Shown piece by piece: positions 9,053 through 17,701 of a stretch of 64,000 nt of DNA. The stretch lies in contig NZ_CP101134.1 of assembly GCF_024296865.1 (NCBI RefSeq), forward strand, positions 1-64,000. Direction: 5' to 3'. Position numbers and translations under genes: made by a program. This DNA is from Sphingobacterium sp. LZ7M1. GTDB taxonomy: Bacteria > Bacteroidota > Bacteroidia > Sphingobacteriales > Sphingobacteriaceae. A model generated the notes under the pieces. The model did no database searches, was not told where the DNA came from, and saw nothing but the letters and a program-made list of their open reading frames with translations. Positions within the stretch are counted from its first letter, which is position 1. The number at the start of each line of letters is the position of its first letter.

Positions 9053-9622
9053 ATGAGATATATTTTATTTGCATTTATCATTTGGGCACAGCCAATCCTT
9101 GCCCAGAACATCAAGATCGACAAACGCGAAGCCAAGAAAGCTTACCAATACCTCAATGATTTTCGGATGAACCCCAAGAAATATGGTCGCGAAATTCGGG
9201 TGAACAATCTTAGAAATGTAAAACAGACCCGTTTGGTCTGGAATGATAAACTGGCAAAAGTAGCTGAGGAGCGAGCCAAAGATATGGCGAGGAGAAATTA
9301 CTTCGACCATACCGACCCAAGCGGTTACGGACCAAATTACCATATCAACAAGGCAGGAAATTACTTAAATCCCGATTGGCTGAAGAAAAAAAGCACCAAT
9401 AATTTTGAGTCCATCGGAGCCAACCACGAAACCGCCATTGATGGCATCAAATCCTTTATCATTGGCCGTGGATCGCCCGGATTTATGCACAGGAAGCATG
9501 TTTTGGGCATGGATGAATGGAACGGATCTTTAAAGGATATAGGCATAGGTTTTGCCCGCGTAAAGCGTGGTGCCGCCTATAAAACCTATTTATGCGTGAT
9601 AATCGCCAAACATGATTGGTAA
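9053..9622 (+). CDS. Secreted CAP/SCP-domain protein
   Basis: A 189-residue protein with a signal peptide (MRYILFAFIIWAQPILA, then QN). A CAP (cysteine-rich secretory/PR-1) domain follows, seen from LNDFRMNPKKYG (about 34-45), VWNDKLAKVAEERAKDMARR and the YFDHTDPSGYGP motif carrying the metal-site histidine. Near the end, GIGFARVKRG and a short Tyr/Leu strand close the fold. CAP proteins act outside the cytoplasm; roles vary and no substrate can be read here. It stands alone between dedA and yicC. Confidence 0.85.
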   Translation: MRYILFAFIIWAQPILAQNIKIDKREAKKAYQYLNDFRMNPKKYGREIRVNNLRNVKQTRLVWNDKLAKVAEERAKDMARRNYFDHTDPSGYGPNYHINKAGNYLNPDWLKKKSTNNFESIGANHETAIDGIKSFIIGRGSPGFMHRKHVLGMDEWNGSLKDIGIGFARVKRGAAYKTYLCVIIAKHDW

Positions 9623-9649
9623 TAGACTCGTTCTTTTCTGTAAGTTTTT

Positions 9650-9658
9650 TACCTTTGC
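9650..9658 (+). promoter_or_regulatory. -7 element TACCTTTGC directly before yicC
   Basis: A full match to TAnnTTTGC, ending 2 nt before the yicC ATG at 9661. Transcription would begin about at the start codon, giving a leaderless message. No good -33 TTG is visible at normal spacing. Confidence 0.55.
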
Positions 9659-9660
9659 AT

Positions 9661-10533
9661 ATGATAAAATCGATGACAGGTTACGGTATGGGGACCGCTG
9701 AAAACGGAACCGTTAAATATACCGTAGAGATCAAATCCTTAAATTCTAAGTTCTTGGAACTTAACCTTCGCCTACCAAAAGCTGTTTCAGACAAGGAATT
9801 GGTGCTTCGTGGTGAATGCAGCAAACTGATTGAACGCGGTAAGGTAAATATCAACATAAGCACCGAATATGTTGACCAAACTGCCAAAGCAGCAAGTATC
9901 AACGCAGATCTATTAAAAGAATACTATAGACAATTGCAGGACATTGCCTTCCAATTGGGCGATACCAAAGCCAATCTTTTTGAACAAGCCCTGAACATGC
10001 CTGAAGTTATCAGCCATGATGATGAGGTGGACGAAGAAGAAGGCAAGGTCTTGATGGATTCCTTTTACGCTGCAGTAAAACAGTTCAACAGCTTTAGAGC
10101 TGATGAGGGCGCTGTCCTTAAAAAGGATCTTGAATACCGTGTTTCCTTGATTTTATCATACCTAACCGAAGTAGAAGCTGTTGAAGGAAGCCGTATTCCC
10201 TTGATCCGTGAAAGGATCAACCAATATATGGAAGAAGCTGTGGGCAAAGAGAATGTAGACATGAACCGTTTTGAACAAGAACTGGTTTTTTACATCGAGA
10301 AACTAGATATCACGGAAGAGAAAGTTCGCCTTCGCTCCCACTGCAACTATTTTGTGGAAGCCCTGAACAGCCAAGATTCCAATGGTAAGAAACTAGGATT
10401 TATTTCCCAGGAAATGGGCCGTGAAATCAATACCTTGGGTTCAAAGGCCAACAATGCCCAGATCCAACAGATTGTCGTGAAAATGAAGGACGAGTTGGAA
10501 AAAGTCAAAGAACAACTATTAAACGTACTATAG
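9661..10533 (+). CDS. yicC: YicC/YloC-family endoribonuclease
   Basis: The YicC family was recently shown to be an endoribonuclease acting on RNA, including small RNAs. The start at ATG 9661 gives 290 residues opening with the family hallmark MIKSMTGYG; the longer frame would run through the promoter. The C-terminus has the conserved GKKLGFISQEMGREINTLGSKAN region near 255-277. It heads the yicC-gmk-nadD operon, with gmk beginning 1 bp after its stop. The yicC-gmk linkage is common in bacteria. Confidence 0.93.
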   Translation: MIKSMTGYGMGTAENGTVKYTVEIKSLNSKFLELNLRLPKAVSDKELVLRGECSKLIERGKVNINISTEYVDQTAKAASINADLLKEYYRQLQDIAFQLGDTKANLFEQALNMPEVISHDDEVDEEEGKVLMDSFYAAVKQFNSFRADEGAVLKKDLEYRVSLILSYLTEVEAVEGSRIPLIRERINQYMEEAVGKENVDMNRFEQELVFYIEKLDITEEKVRLRSHCNYFVEALNSQDSNGKKLGFISQEMGREINTLGSKANNAQIQQIVVKMKDELEKVKEQLLNVL

Positions 10534-10534
10534 C

Positions 10535-11104
10535 ATGAGCGGAAAACTGATTATTTTTTCTGCTCCATCTGGGGCAGGGAAAACAACTATCGTTAGAAGA
10601 TTATTGGAAAAGCATAGCGATAAGATTGCATTTTCTATCTCTGCAAGCACCCGTCAACCCCGCGGTGCTGAAGTAAATGGTGTCGATTACTACTTTATTT
10701 CCAAAGAAGACTTCTTGCACAAAGTGGCTAAACACGAATTCATAGAATTTGAAGAGGTTTACTCAGGAACATTCTACGGAACCCTGCGGTCTGAGGTAGA
10801 GCGTATCTGGAACGAAGGCAAGCACGTGATCTTTGATATCGATGTGGTTGGAGGACTTCGCTTGAAATCTAAGTTCCCAGACCAAGCCTTGGCTATTTTC
10901 GTAAATCCTCCTTCCTTAGAAGTCTTGAAAGAAAGATTGACCGGGAGAGGTACAGATTCCCAGGAAAAATTGAACGAACGATTTGCAAAGGCGGAACATG
11001 AGCTGAGCTTTGCCGATAAATTTGATGTGATCCTGCATAACAATGACCTGGAAACAGCCTGTGCAGAAGCAGAAAAACTGGTATTAGACTTTATCAATTC
11101 ATAA
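10535..11104 (+). CDS. gmk: Guanylate kinase
   Basis: Gmk phosphorylates GMP to GDP with ATP, in the cytoplasm. The 189-residue protein has the P-loop FSAPSGAGKTTIV (about 8-20), the GMP-binding motif STRQPRGAEVNGVDYYF (about 38-54) and the lid-like GRGTDS segment near 131. The length is standard. It sits 1 bp after yicC and 1 bp before nadD, so co-transcription is very likely. Confidence 0.97.
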   Translation: MSGKLIIFSAPSGAGKTTIVRRLLEKHSDKIAFSISASTRQPRGAEVNGVDYYFISKEDFLHKVAKHEFIEFEEVYSGTFYGTLRSEVERIWNEGKHVIFDIDVVGGLRLKSKFPDQALAIFVNPPSLEVLKERLTGRGTDSQEKLNERFAKAEHELSFADKFDVILHNNDLETACAEAEKLVLDFINS

Positions 11105-11105
11105 T

Positions 11106-11690
11106 ATGGCAAAAAGTAAAGTTGGATTATTCTTTGGTTCCTTTAATCCTGTCCATATCGGACATTTGATTATTGCCAATTATATGGCCAACTATACTTC
11201 TTTGGACGAGGTATGGTTCATTGTATCCCCTCAGAATCCCTTTAAGGAGAAAAAGAGCCTTGGTAACATGTATGATCGCCTGGAAATGGTCAATTTGGCC
11301 ATTGAAGGTTCGGATAAACTACGTGCCAGCGACATCGAGTTTTCATTGCCTCAACCCTCCTATACCATAGATACCCTCACCCACTTGACGGAAAAATATC
11401 CGACCAAGGAATTTATCCTGATCATGGGGGAAGACAATCTCCAGGGACTTTTGAAATGGAAGAATGCGGATATCCTGCTTCGCGACTATAAAATCGTGGT
11501 CTATCCTAGACCCGGCTATGATGGCGGCGAATTGAAGGAACATCCATCCATCAGCATGACCGATACGCCTGTTATGGAACTGTCGTCCACCTTCCTGAGA
11601 AACGCCATCAAGGAGGGGAAATCCATTAAGTTTTACACCCCGGATGCAGTCATCGATTTTATCGACAAAAAGGGGCTATATTCATCCTAA
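11106..11690 (+). CDS. nadD: Nicotinate-nucleotide adenylyltransferase
   Basis: NadD transfers AMP from ATP to nicotinate mononucleotide in NAD synthesis. The 194-residue protein starts MAKSKVGLFFGSFNPVHIGH, with the nucleotidyltransferase GSFNPVHIGH motif. It has the ISxTxxR-like segment near the end (LSSTFLRNAIKEGKS) and the DNLQGLLKWK motif near 111-120. The length is standard. It is the last gene of the yicC-gmk-nadD operon. Confidence 0.96.
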   Translation: MAKSKVGLFFGSFNPVHIGHLIIANYMANYTSLDEVWFIVSPQNPFKEKKSLGNMYDRLEMVNLAIEGSDKLRASDIEFSLPQPSYTIDTLTHLTEKYPTKEFILIMGEDNLQGLLKWKNADILLRDYKIVVYPRPGYDGGELKEHPSISMTDTPVMELSSTFLRNAIKEGKSIKFYTPDAVIDFIDKKGLYSS

Positions 11691-11778
11691 CCGCAGAATA
11701 CCTTTCACTTTATTAAAAAAATAAATTTTTGAAAACCATTTTTTCAACTTCCTGTTTATCGTATATATCACATTAATC

Positions 11779-11786
11779 AAAGGAGG
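11779..11786 (+). promoter_or_regulatory. Strong Shine-Dalgarno sequence for csbD
   Basis: AAAGGAGG, nearly a perfect anti-SD match, lies 9 nt before the ATG at 11796. Such sites are rare in Bacteroidota, so it stands out against the neighbouring genes. Confidence 0.75.
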
Positions 11787-11795
11787 AAAATCAAA

Positions 11796-11984
11796 ATGGA
11801 TAAATTAGATTTAAAAGGTAAATGGAACGAGTTGAAAGGCAAGATCAAACAACAATATGCCGAGTGGACAGATGATGATTTGGCCTATGAAGAAGGAAAA
11901 GACGATGAGTTACTGGGCAAATTGCAACAGAAGCTTGGTAAATCCAGAGAAGAAGTAATTGACTGGTTGAATAAACTAGGTTAA
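11796..11984 (+). CDS. CsbD-family stress protein
   Basis: A 62-residue CsbD-like protein, small, acidic and hydrophilic. The family's features are visible: [20 protein letters not shown], then a Glu/Asp-rich middle and a helical end ([14 protein letters not shown]). In other bacteria such genes belong to general stress regulons; the biochemical role is unknown. A strong ribosome-binding site suggests high translation, and a palindromic terminator closes this single-gene unit. Confidence 0.9.
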   Translation: MDKLDLKGKWNELKGKIKQQYAEWTDDDLAYEEGKDDELLGKLQQKLGKSREEVIDWLNKLG

Positions 11985-11999
11985 TGTAATAAATAGGAA

Positions 12000-12030
12000 G
12001 AAGAAGGTCGACATCATGTCGACCTTCTTC
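12000..12030 (+). terminator. Terminator of csbD
   Basis: Perfect 15-bp arms (12000-12014 and 12016-12030) around a single base form a near-continuous palindrome starting 16 bp after the csbD stop. Confidence 0.85.
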
Positions 12031-12100
12031 TATTATAGAGTATGGCTAAAATCTAGGCCTTGGATTTCAGCTTGAAAGCAGCCTGTTTATAGCAGAATTA

Positions 12101-12180
12101 CCTTGACCTTATTCGAGGCATATTCGAGAGACCTCTTCAAAATTCAATTTTGCCTCGAATAAGGGTAAAACAAGGTCAAA
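12101..12180. repeat. Palindromic repeat element, copy A
   Basis: Perfect 14-bp inverted repeats (12107-12120 and 12151-12164) are nested in a shorter outer inversion (TTGACC at 12103-12108 with GGTCAA at 12174-12179). Their left arm runs into ATTCGAGGCATATTCG (12111-12126). That 16-mer recurs exactly in the 62.0-kb element, so this is one of at least two related copies. No T-tail follows and csbD already has a terminator, so a REP- or MITE-like element is more likely than a terminator. Confidence 0.65.
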
Positions 12181-12325
12181 AGATAAATATATAGCCTCAG
12201 CATGCAGATGGGTAGAAAGAATAATGTGGCATGTTATCCATTCCTTACGGAAGGCTTAATGGAAACCTATTGAATCTTTAACATCTTCATGATTTTGGGA
12301 GGCTGATAATGAACTCATATTTTAC

Positions 12326-12334
12326 TAACTTAGC
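12326..12334 (+). promoter_or_regulatory. Near-consensus -7 element before surE
   Basis: TAACTTAGC has one mismatch to TAnnTTTGC and ends 3 nt before the surE ATG. It suggests a short or absent leader. Confidence 0.4.
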
Positions 12335-12337
12335 ACT

Positions 12338-13114
12338 ATGACAAAAAAGAGACCCACGATATTGGTCGTAAATGACGATGGAATTACGGCGCCAGGAATA
12401 AAAATTCTTTTAGAGGTTATGCAGGAAATTGGGGATGTCGTGGTGGTAGCACCGGACAGTCCACAGTCTGGAATGGGCCATGCCATTACGATTGGCAAGC
12501 CTTTACGACTGGATAAGATAGACCTGTATCCTGGGGTTGAGATGTATAAATGTTCGGGTACTCCTGTTGATTGCGTCAAATTGGCCGTCAACAAGATCTT
12601 TAAAGGAAAGAAACCAGACTTATGTGTGTCAGGTATCAACCATGGTTTGAACTACTCCATCAACGTGCTGTATTCAGGGACCATGTCTGCAGCTGTGGAA
12701 GGGGCTATCGAGGGTATCCCATCGATTGGATATTCTTTGGATGACTTCGCGCACAATGCCGATTTTTCCCATACCCGTTCCTGGGTGAAGACCATTGCAG
12801 AGCAGGTATTGAAAAACGGCCTGCCTAAAAACTCCCTATTGAACGTGAACTTTCCAAATAAGAACGTAGATATCAAGGGCATCAAAATCTGCAGGCAAGC
12901 GAATGCCAAGTGGTTTGAGGAGTTTGATGAACGTTTGGACCCCTATAAGAGAGAGTATTTTTGGATGACCGGTAAATTTGACTTGCAGGATCGCGGGGAA
13001 GATACCGACGCCTATGCGATCATAAATGGTTATGTTTCCATCGTACCGACGCAGTTTGATATGACAGCTCACCATGTTATTCCGGAGTTGAATTCTTGGT
13101 CATTTGACAGTTAA
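12338..13114 (+). CDS. surE: 5'/3'-nucleotidase SurE
   Basis: SurE is a metal-dependent nucleoside-monophosphate phosphatase. The 258-residue protein opens with the metal-binding ILVVNDDGITAPGI (about 9-22). It continues with VAPDSPQSGMGHAIT (about 45-59) and SGINHGLNYSINVLYSGTMSAA (start near 98), all hallmark motifs of the family. The length is normal. It is followed 3 bp later by a small membrane protein gene. Confidence 0.95.
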   Translation: MTKKRPTILVVNDDGITAPGIKILLEVMQEIGDVVVVAPDSPQSGMGHAITIGKPLRLDKIDLYPGVEMYKCSGTPVDCVKLAVNKIFKGKKPDLCVSGINHGLNYSINVLYSGTMSAAVEGAIEGIPSIGYSLDDFAHNADFSHTRSWVKTIAEQVLKNGLPKNSLLNVNFPNKNVDIKGIKICRQANAKWFEEFDERLDPYKREYFWMTGKFDLQDRGEDTDAYAIINGYVSIVPTQFDMTAHHVIPELNSWSFDS

Positions 13115-13117
13115 TAC

Positions 13118-13381
13118 ATGAAAAACAGTCTTCTTGTGGGCGTGCTAATGGGATTAGTTTGCCCATTGATAGCCTTTTTGGCGATGAAATTCACCAATAT
13201 CCAAACCCAGGTCTTTCCCGATAAACCGACCGGTCTATATGTGATTGCTGCTGCAATCAATTTAGTAGGTTGTTGGATCAGTTATAAAAAGGAAAAGGAT
13301 CTATTGGGGAACGGTTTGGTATTGGCAACTTTTTTAGGAATGATACTATTGGTGCTGACCAAGAACATCAGCATCACATAA
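13118..13381 (+). CDS. Small membrane protein of unknown function
   Basis: An 87-residue protein with three predicted hydrophobic helices (about 4-22, 40-55 and 65-84) and a short polar linker KKEKDLLG. I do not recognise a family. It starts 3 bp after surE and ends 14 bp before mqnD, so it is probably part of a surE-mqnD transcription unit. Its length, in-frame placement and composition support a real gene. Confidence 0.75.
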   Translation: MKNSLLVGVLMGLVCPLIAFLAMKFTNIQTQVFPDKPTGLYVIAAAINLVGCWISYKKEKDLLGNGLVLATFLGMILLVLTKNISIT

Positions 13382-13395
13382 AATTGAAAGAAAAC

Positions 13396-14265
13396 ATGGA
13401 ACTTACATTGGGATTTTCTCCCTGTCCGAACGATACCTTTATATTTGATGCCTTGATCCATAACAAGATCGATTGCGAAGGCCTACAGTTTCACGTGGAA
13501 TACCATGATGTTGAAACCTTGAATGCCAAGGCATTCCGGGGCGACCTGGACATCACTAAACTGAGCTACCATGCCTTTGCGTATGCCGTGGAGGACTATG
13601 AGCTTTTGGATGCTGGGTCTGCACTTGGGTTTGGTGTAGGACCTTTGTTGATCTGCAAGGATGAGTCCCTGGCAAAAGAATTGGCTAGTTATGCCGGTCA
13701 GGATCTACCCGAACGATTCAAAGAGCTGAAGGTGGGAATCCCCGGGAAATTTACGACAGCGAACTTCTTGTTGAGCTTGGCCTTTCCAGGCCTGTTGAAC
13801 AAGCAGGTCATGCTGTTTTCAGAAATTGAGCAGTCCTTACTGGACGGGAGCATCGATATCGGGCTGATCATCCATGAAAACAGGTTTACCTATATGGACA
13901 AAGGTCTGCACAAAATCGTGGACCTGGGCGACTATTGGGAGAGAACCACGGGTTCGGCCATCCCTTTGGGCGGGATCGTGATCAAGAGATCGCTGCCAGA
14001 AGAGGTCAAGCTGAAGGTGAACCGGTTGATTTCGGAAAGCGTCAGGTTTGGTTTTGACCACCCTAAGTCGGGGCTGGAGTATATCCGTTCGCATGCCCAG
14101 GAAATGGAAGAATCGGTGATGTACAAGCATATTGAACTCTATGTAAACCAGTATTCCGAAAACCTAGGTGAAGAGGGGAAAAAGGCCATCCGACAGATGT
14201 TTGAAAAGGCACTGGAACTCAACTTAGTGCCCAGTACGGGGAAAAACATATTTTTAGTAAAATAA
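13396..14265 (+). CDS. mqnD: 1,4-dihydroxy-6-naphthoate synthase (futalosine pathway)
   Basis: MqnD produces 1,4-dihydroxy-6-naphthoate from cyclic dehypoxanthinyl futalosine in menaquinone synthesis. The start at ATG 13396 gives 289 residues opening MELTLGFSPCPNDTFIFDAL, the family signature; an in-frame TTG 12 bp upstream is less likely. The body is a periplasmic-binding-protein-like fold, with conserved segments such as KLSYHAFAY, GVGPLLI and a GLIIHENRFTY motif near 158-168. It implies that this organism makes menaquinone by the futalosine route; other mqn genes are not in view. Confidence 0.92.
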   Translation: MELTLGFSPCPNDTFIFDALIHNKIDCEGLQFHVEYHDVETLNAKAFRGDLDITKLSYHAFAYAVEDYELLDAGSALGFGVGPLLICKDESLAKELASYAGQDLPERFKELKVGIPGKFTTANFLLSLAFPGLLNKQVMLFSEIEQSLLDGSIDIGLIIHENRFTYMDKGLHKIVDLGDYWERTTGSAIPLGGIVIKRSLPEEVKLKVNRLISESVRFGFDHPKSGLEYIRSHAQEMEESVMYKHIELYVNQYSENLGEEGKKAIRQMFEKALELNLVPSTGKNIFLVK

Positions 14266-14311
14266 TTGATAAAAAAGAATCAGGAAAGCATTAGTTATCA
14301 ACCTTAATAAT

Positions 14312-14320
14312 TAAATTTGC
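14312..14320 (+). promoter_or_regulatory. -7 element upstream of secA
   Basis: TAAATTTGC matches TAnnTTTGC and lies 74 nt before the secA ATG, which would give a medium-length leader. Confidence 0.45.
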
Positions 14321-14394
14321 CCGATTAATGTCAAAATGTCTGCTTATTTGATTTGGAGTCATTATTGTACATGCGAATAGAGAAATAGAAAATT

Positions 14395-17300
14395 ATGTTA
14401 AAGTTTTTAAGCAAGTTATTTGGTAGTAAGTCCGAAAGAGATGTTAAGGGAGTACAGCCATTAGTAAATAAAATCAAGGAAGAATACGAGAAATTATCCG
14501 CTTTGACGCATGATGAGCTACGTGGGAAGACCTTGGATTTTAAACAAAGAATCGGCAACTATTTGCAAGACATCGACAATGAAATCAACAGTCTGAAGCA
14601 AGAGGCTGAGGCTACGGAGGACATGGAGCTAAAAACTTCAACCTACGACAAGATTGACAAATTGACAAAAGATCGCGATAAGAAGCTTGAGGAAGTATTA
14701 TTGGAAATATTACCTGAAGCTTTTGCTGTTGTTAAGGAAACAGCTCGTCGCTTTACAGAAAATAAAGAGATTGAGGTTACGGCATCTGAATTCGATAGAG
14801 AAATCGCTGCCCGTAAACCGAACGTTAGCATTCAAGGAGATAAAGCCATTTGGAAGAACACTTGGATCGCTGCGGGTTCTGAAGTTACCTGGAACATGGT
14901 TCACTACGACGTACAGTTGATCGGTGGTATCGTGTTGCACCAAGGAAAGATTGCCGAGATGTCAACGGGTGAAGGTAAGACCTTGGTAGGAACATTGCCT
15001 ACTTACTTGAACGCTTTGGCGGGTCAAGGTATCCACATCGTAACGGTGAACGACTATTTGGCACGTCGTGACTCGGAATGGAACGGTCCTATCTTCGAAT
15101 TCCACGGAATGAGCGTTGACTGTATCGACAAATACCAACCGAACTCACCACAACGTCGTCAGGCTTATATGAGCGATATCGTTTATGGTACAAACAACGA
15201 GTTTGGTTTTGACTATTTGCGTGACAATATGACGAACACCAAAGAATCTATGGTTCAGCGCAAATTGCACTTTGCCATGATCGATGAGGTGGATTCGGTA
15301 TTGATCGATGATGCGCGTACGCCATTGATTATCTCTGGACCTATTCCAATGGGCGACCAACATGAGTTCTATCAATTGAAACCAAGGATCGAACGGTTGG
15401 TAAATGCTCAAAAAGCCTATATCAACACGGTTTTGAACCAAGCGAAGAAAGCAATTGCAGATAATGACACCGATCCTGAAAAAGGTGGATTGGCATTATT
15501 CCGTGCTTACCGTGGTTTGCCTAAGAACAAAGCATTAATTAAATATCTATCTGAAGGAAATCACCGTCAGATCCTACAAAAAGTAGAAAACTACTATATG
15601 CAAGAGCAAAACCGTCATATGCCTAAGGCAGATGCGGAACTGTTCTTCGTTATCGATGAGAAAAACAATCAGGTAGAACTTACTGAAAAAGGTATTGAGT
15701 TGATCACTGCTACAGGTGAGGATCCAAACTTCTTTATCCTTCCAGACGTAGGTACTGAGATTGCTGAAATCGAAAAAGCAGATCTTCCTATCGAAGAGAA
15801 AGCTCAACAGAAAGAAGAGTTGATGCGCGATTACTCAATCAAAGCAGAGCGTATCCACTCCATCAACCAATTGTTAAAAGCTTATACCCTATTTGAAATC
15901 GACGATCAATATATCGTTGATGAGGGTAAGGTTAAGATTGTAGATGAGCAAACCGGTCGTATCATGGACGGACGTCGTTATTCTGACGGATTACACCAAG
16001 CGATCGAAGCCAAAGAGAACGTAAAGGTCGAGGATGCTACCCAAACGTATGCAACCATTACCTTACAGAACTACTTCCGTATGTACCACAAGCTATCGGG
16101 AATGACCGGTACGGCATCAACAGAGGCTGGAGAGCTTTGGGAAATCTACAAATTGGATGTGGTTGAAATTCCAACGAACAAAGTAATTCAACGTGATGAC
16201 CGTCAAGATTTGATCTATCGTACGGCACGTGAGAAATATAATGCGGTAGCACAAGAAATCCAGACCTTGACAGAACAAGGCCGACCAGTATTGGTGGGTA
16301 CGACTTCTGTAGAGATTTCAGAGTTGTTGAGCCGTATGTTGAAGTTACGTGGTGTAAAACACAACGTGTTGAACGCGAAGCTTCACCAAAAAGAGGCAGA
16401 CATCGTTGCAGAAGCAGGACGTCCAGGCCAAGTAACCATTGCCACCAACATGGCAGGTCGTGGTACGGATATTAAGCTTACCCAAGAGGTAATCAATGCA
16501 GGTGGTTTAGCGATCATCGGTACAGAGCGCCATGAGTCTCGTCGTGTTGACCGTCAGTTAAGAGGTCGTGCAGGACGTCAAGGGGATCCAGGTTCATCTC
16601 AATTCTTTGTATCCCTAGAAGATCCATTGATGCGTTTATTCGCTTCAGAGCGTATCTCTAACCTTATGGTTAAAATGGGTGTTGAAGATGGCGAGGTAAT
16701 GCAACACGGTATGTTGACCAAATCTATCGAGCGTGCACAACGTAAAGTAGAGGAAAACAACTTCGGTACACGTAAGCATCTATTGGAATACGATGACGTG
16801 ATGAACTCGCAACGTACGGTAATCTATACCAAACGTAAGAACGCGTTGTTCGGTGAGCGTTTAGATGTAGATTTGAACAATACCATCTATGATGTTGTTG
16901 AGGATGTTGTATTGGAGGCAAAAGAGGACAATTCCTATGATGAATTCCAAATCGAGGTGATCCGTGTATTTGCAATCAATCCTGAAATTACACAAGAAGA
17001 ATTTGCAAGTGAGTCAGCGCCTAATTTAGTTGACAAATTATTTGATCAAGTTATCAATTACTACCACCGCAAGGCTGTAAACATCGCTGAACAGACTTTA
17101 CCGGTATTGACAAACGTGCTTGCTGAGCGTGGTGGTATGATAGAAAATATCATTGTTCCTTTTACAGATGGAATTCGTGGCATTCAAGTTGCTACAAATT
17201 TGCAAAAAGCTGTAGAAAGTAAAGGTAAAGACGTATTCAAATCATTTGAGAAAGGCATCGTTCTAGCTTTGATTGATGAAGCATGGAAAGAGCACCTTCG

Positions 17301-17694
17301 TGAGATGGATGATTTGAAACAATCTGTACAGAACGCGCGATACGAGCAAAAAGACCCTATCATTATCTATAAAATGGAGGCTTACAACTTGTTTAAGACA
17401 ATGTTGGCCGGCATGAACAAAGATATTGTTAGCTTCTTGTTCAAAGGCGAGATTCCTGGACAGCAGCAAGAACCTCAAAACATTCAAGCAGCACGCCCAG
17501 AAGCGCCAAAGGTAAAAGTTAAAGAAACAAAAGAAGAGTTAAGTTCTCCAACTGGAGTATCTGAAGAGGACCTGAACACGCAGGAAGCTCAAGTTACCCA
17601 ACCTATCCGTAAGGATCAGGCCATTGGAAGAAATGATGAATGTCCTTGTGGTTCTGGGTTGAAGTATAAAAACTGTCACGGAAAACAAGGTTAA
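14395..17694 (+). CDS. secA: Preprotein translocase ATPase SecA
   Basis: SecA is the ATPase motor that pushes preproteins through SecYEG. The 1099-residue protein has Walker A STGEGKT at 190-196 and Walker B DEVD at 297-300. It carries the second helicase half with TNMAGRGTDIKL and the RQLRGRAGRQGDPG motif. The C-terminal zinc SEC-C motif CPCGSGLKYKNCHG starts at Cys1083. It is about 200 residues longer than E. coli SecA. Part of the excess is an insertion in the substrate-binding (PPXD) region near 335-410, as is usual in Bacteroidota. The SPOR-domain gene follows 7 bp later. Confidence 0.98.
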   Translation: MLKFLSKLFGSKSERDVKGVQPLVNKIKEEYEKLSALTHDELRGKTLDFKQRIGNYLQDIDNEINSLKQEAEATEDMELKTSTYDKIDKLTKDRDKKLEEVLLEILPEAFAVVKETARRFTENKEIEVTASEFDREIAARKPNVSIQGDKAIWKNTWIAAGSEVTWNMVHYDVQLIGGIVLHQGKIAEMSTGEGKTLVGTLPTYLNALAGQGIHIVTVNDYLARRDSEWNGPIFEFHGMSVDCIDKYQPNSPQRRQAYMSDIVYGTNNEFGFDYLRDNMTNTKESMVQRKLHFAMIDEVDSVLIDDARTPLIISGPIPMGDQHEFYQLKPRIERLVNAQKAYINTVLNQAKKAIADNDTDPEKGGLALFRAYRGLPKNKALIKYLSEGNHRQILQKVENYYMQEQNRHMPKADAELFFVIDEKNNQVELTEKGIELITATGEDPNFFILPDVGTEIAEIEKADLPIEEKAQQKEELMRDYSIKAERIHSINQLLKAYTLFEIDDQYIVDEGKVKIVDEQTGRIMDGRRYSDGLHQAIEAKENVKVEDATQTYATITLQNYFRMYHKLSGMTGTASTEAGELWEIYKLDVVEIPTNKVIQRDDRQDLIYRTAREKYNAVAQEIQTLTEQGRPVLVGTTSVEISELLSRMLKLRGVKHNVLNAKLHQKEADIVAEAGRPGQVTIATNMAGRGTDIKLTQEVINAGGLAIIGTERHESRRVDRQLRGRAGRQGDPGSSQFFVSLEDPLMRLFASERISNLMVKMGVEDGEVMQHGMLTKSIERAQRKVEENNFGTRKHLLEYDDVMNSQRTVIYTKRKNALFGERLDVDLNNTIYDVVEDVVLEAKEDNSYDEFQIEVIRVFAINPEITQEEFASESAPNLVDKLFDQVINYYHRKAVNIAEQTLPVLTNVLAERGGMIENIIVPFTDGIRGIQVATNLQKAVESKGKDVFKSFEKGIVLALIDEAWKEHLREMDDLKQSVQNARYEQKDPIIIYKMEAYNLFKTMLAGMNKDIVSFLFKGEIPGQQQEPQNIQAARPEAPKVKVKETKEELSSPTGVSEEDLNTQEAQVTQPIRKDQAIGRNDECPCGSGLKYKNCHGKQG

Positions 17695-17701
17695 TTAAAA
17701 A

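Larger units (their letters stand above)
11985..12337. other. Intergenic region between csbD and surE
   Basis: About 350 bases without a gene. It holds the csbD terminator (12000-12030), a palindromic repeat element (12101-12180) and the presumed surE promoter. No small reading frame with plausible coding signs was seen. Confidence 0.7.
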
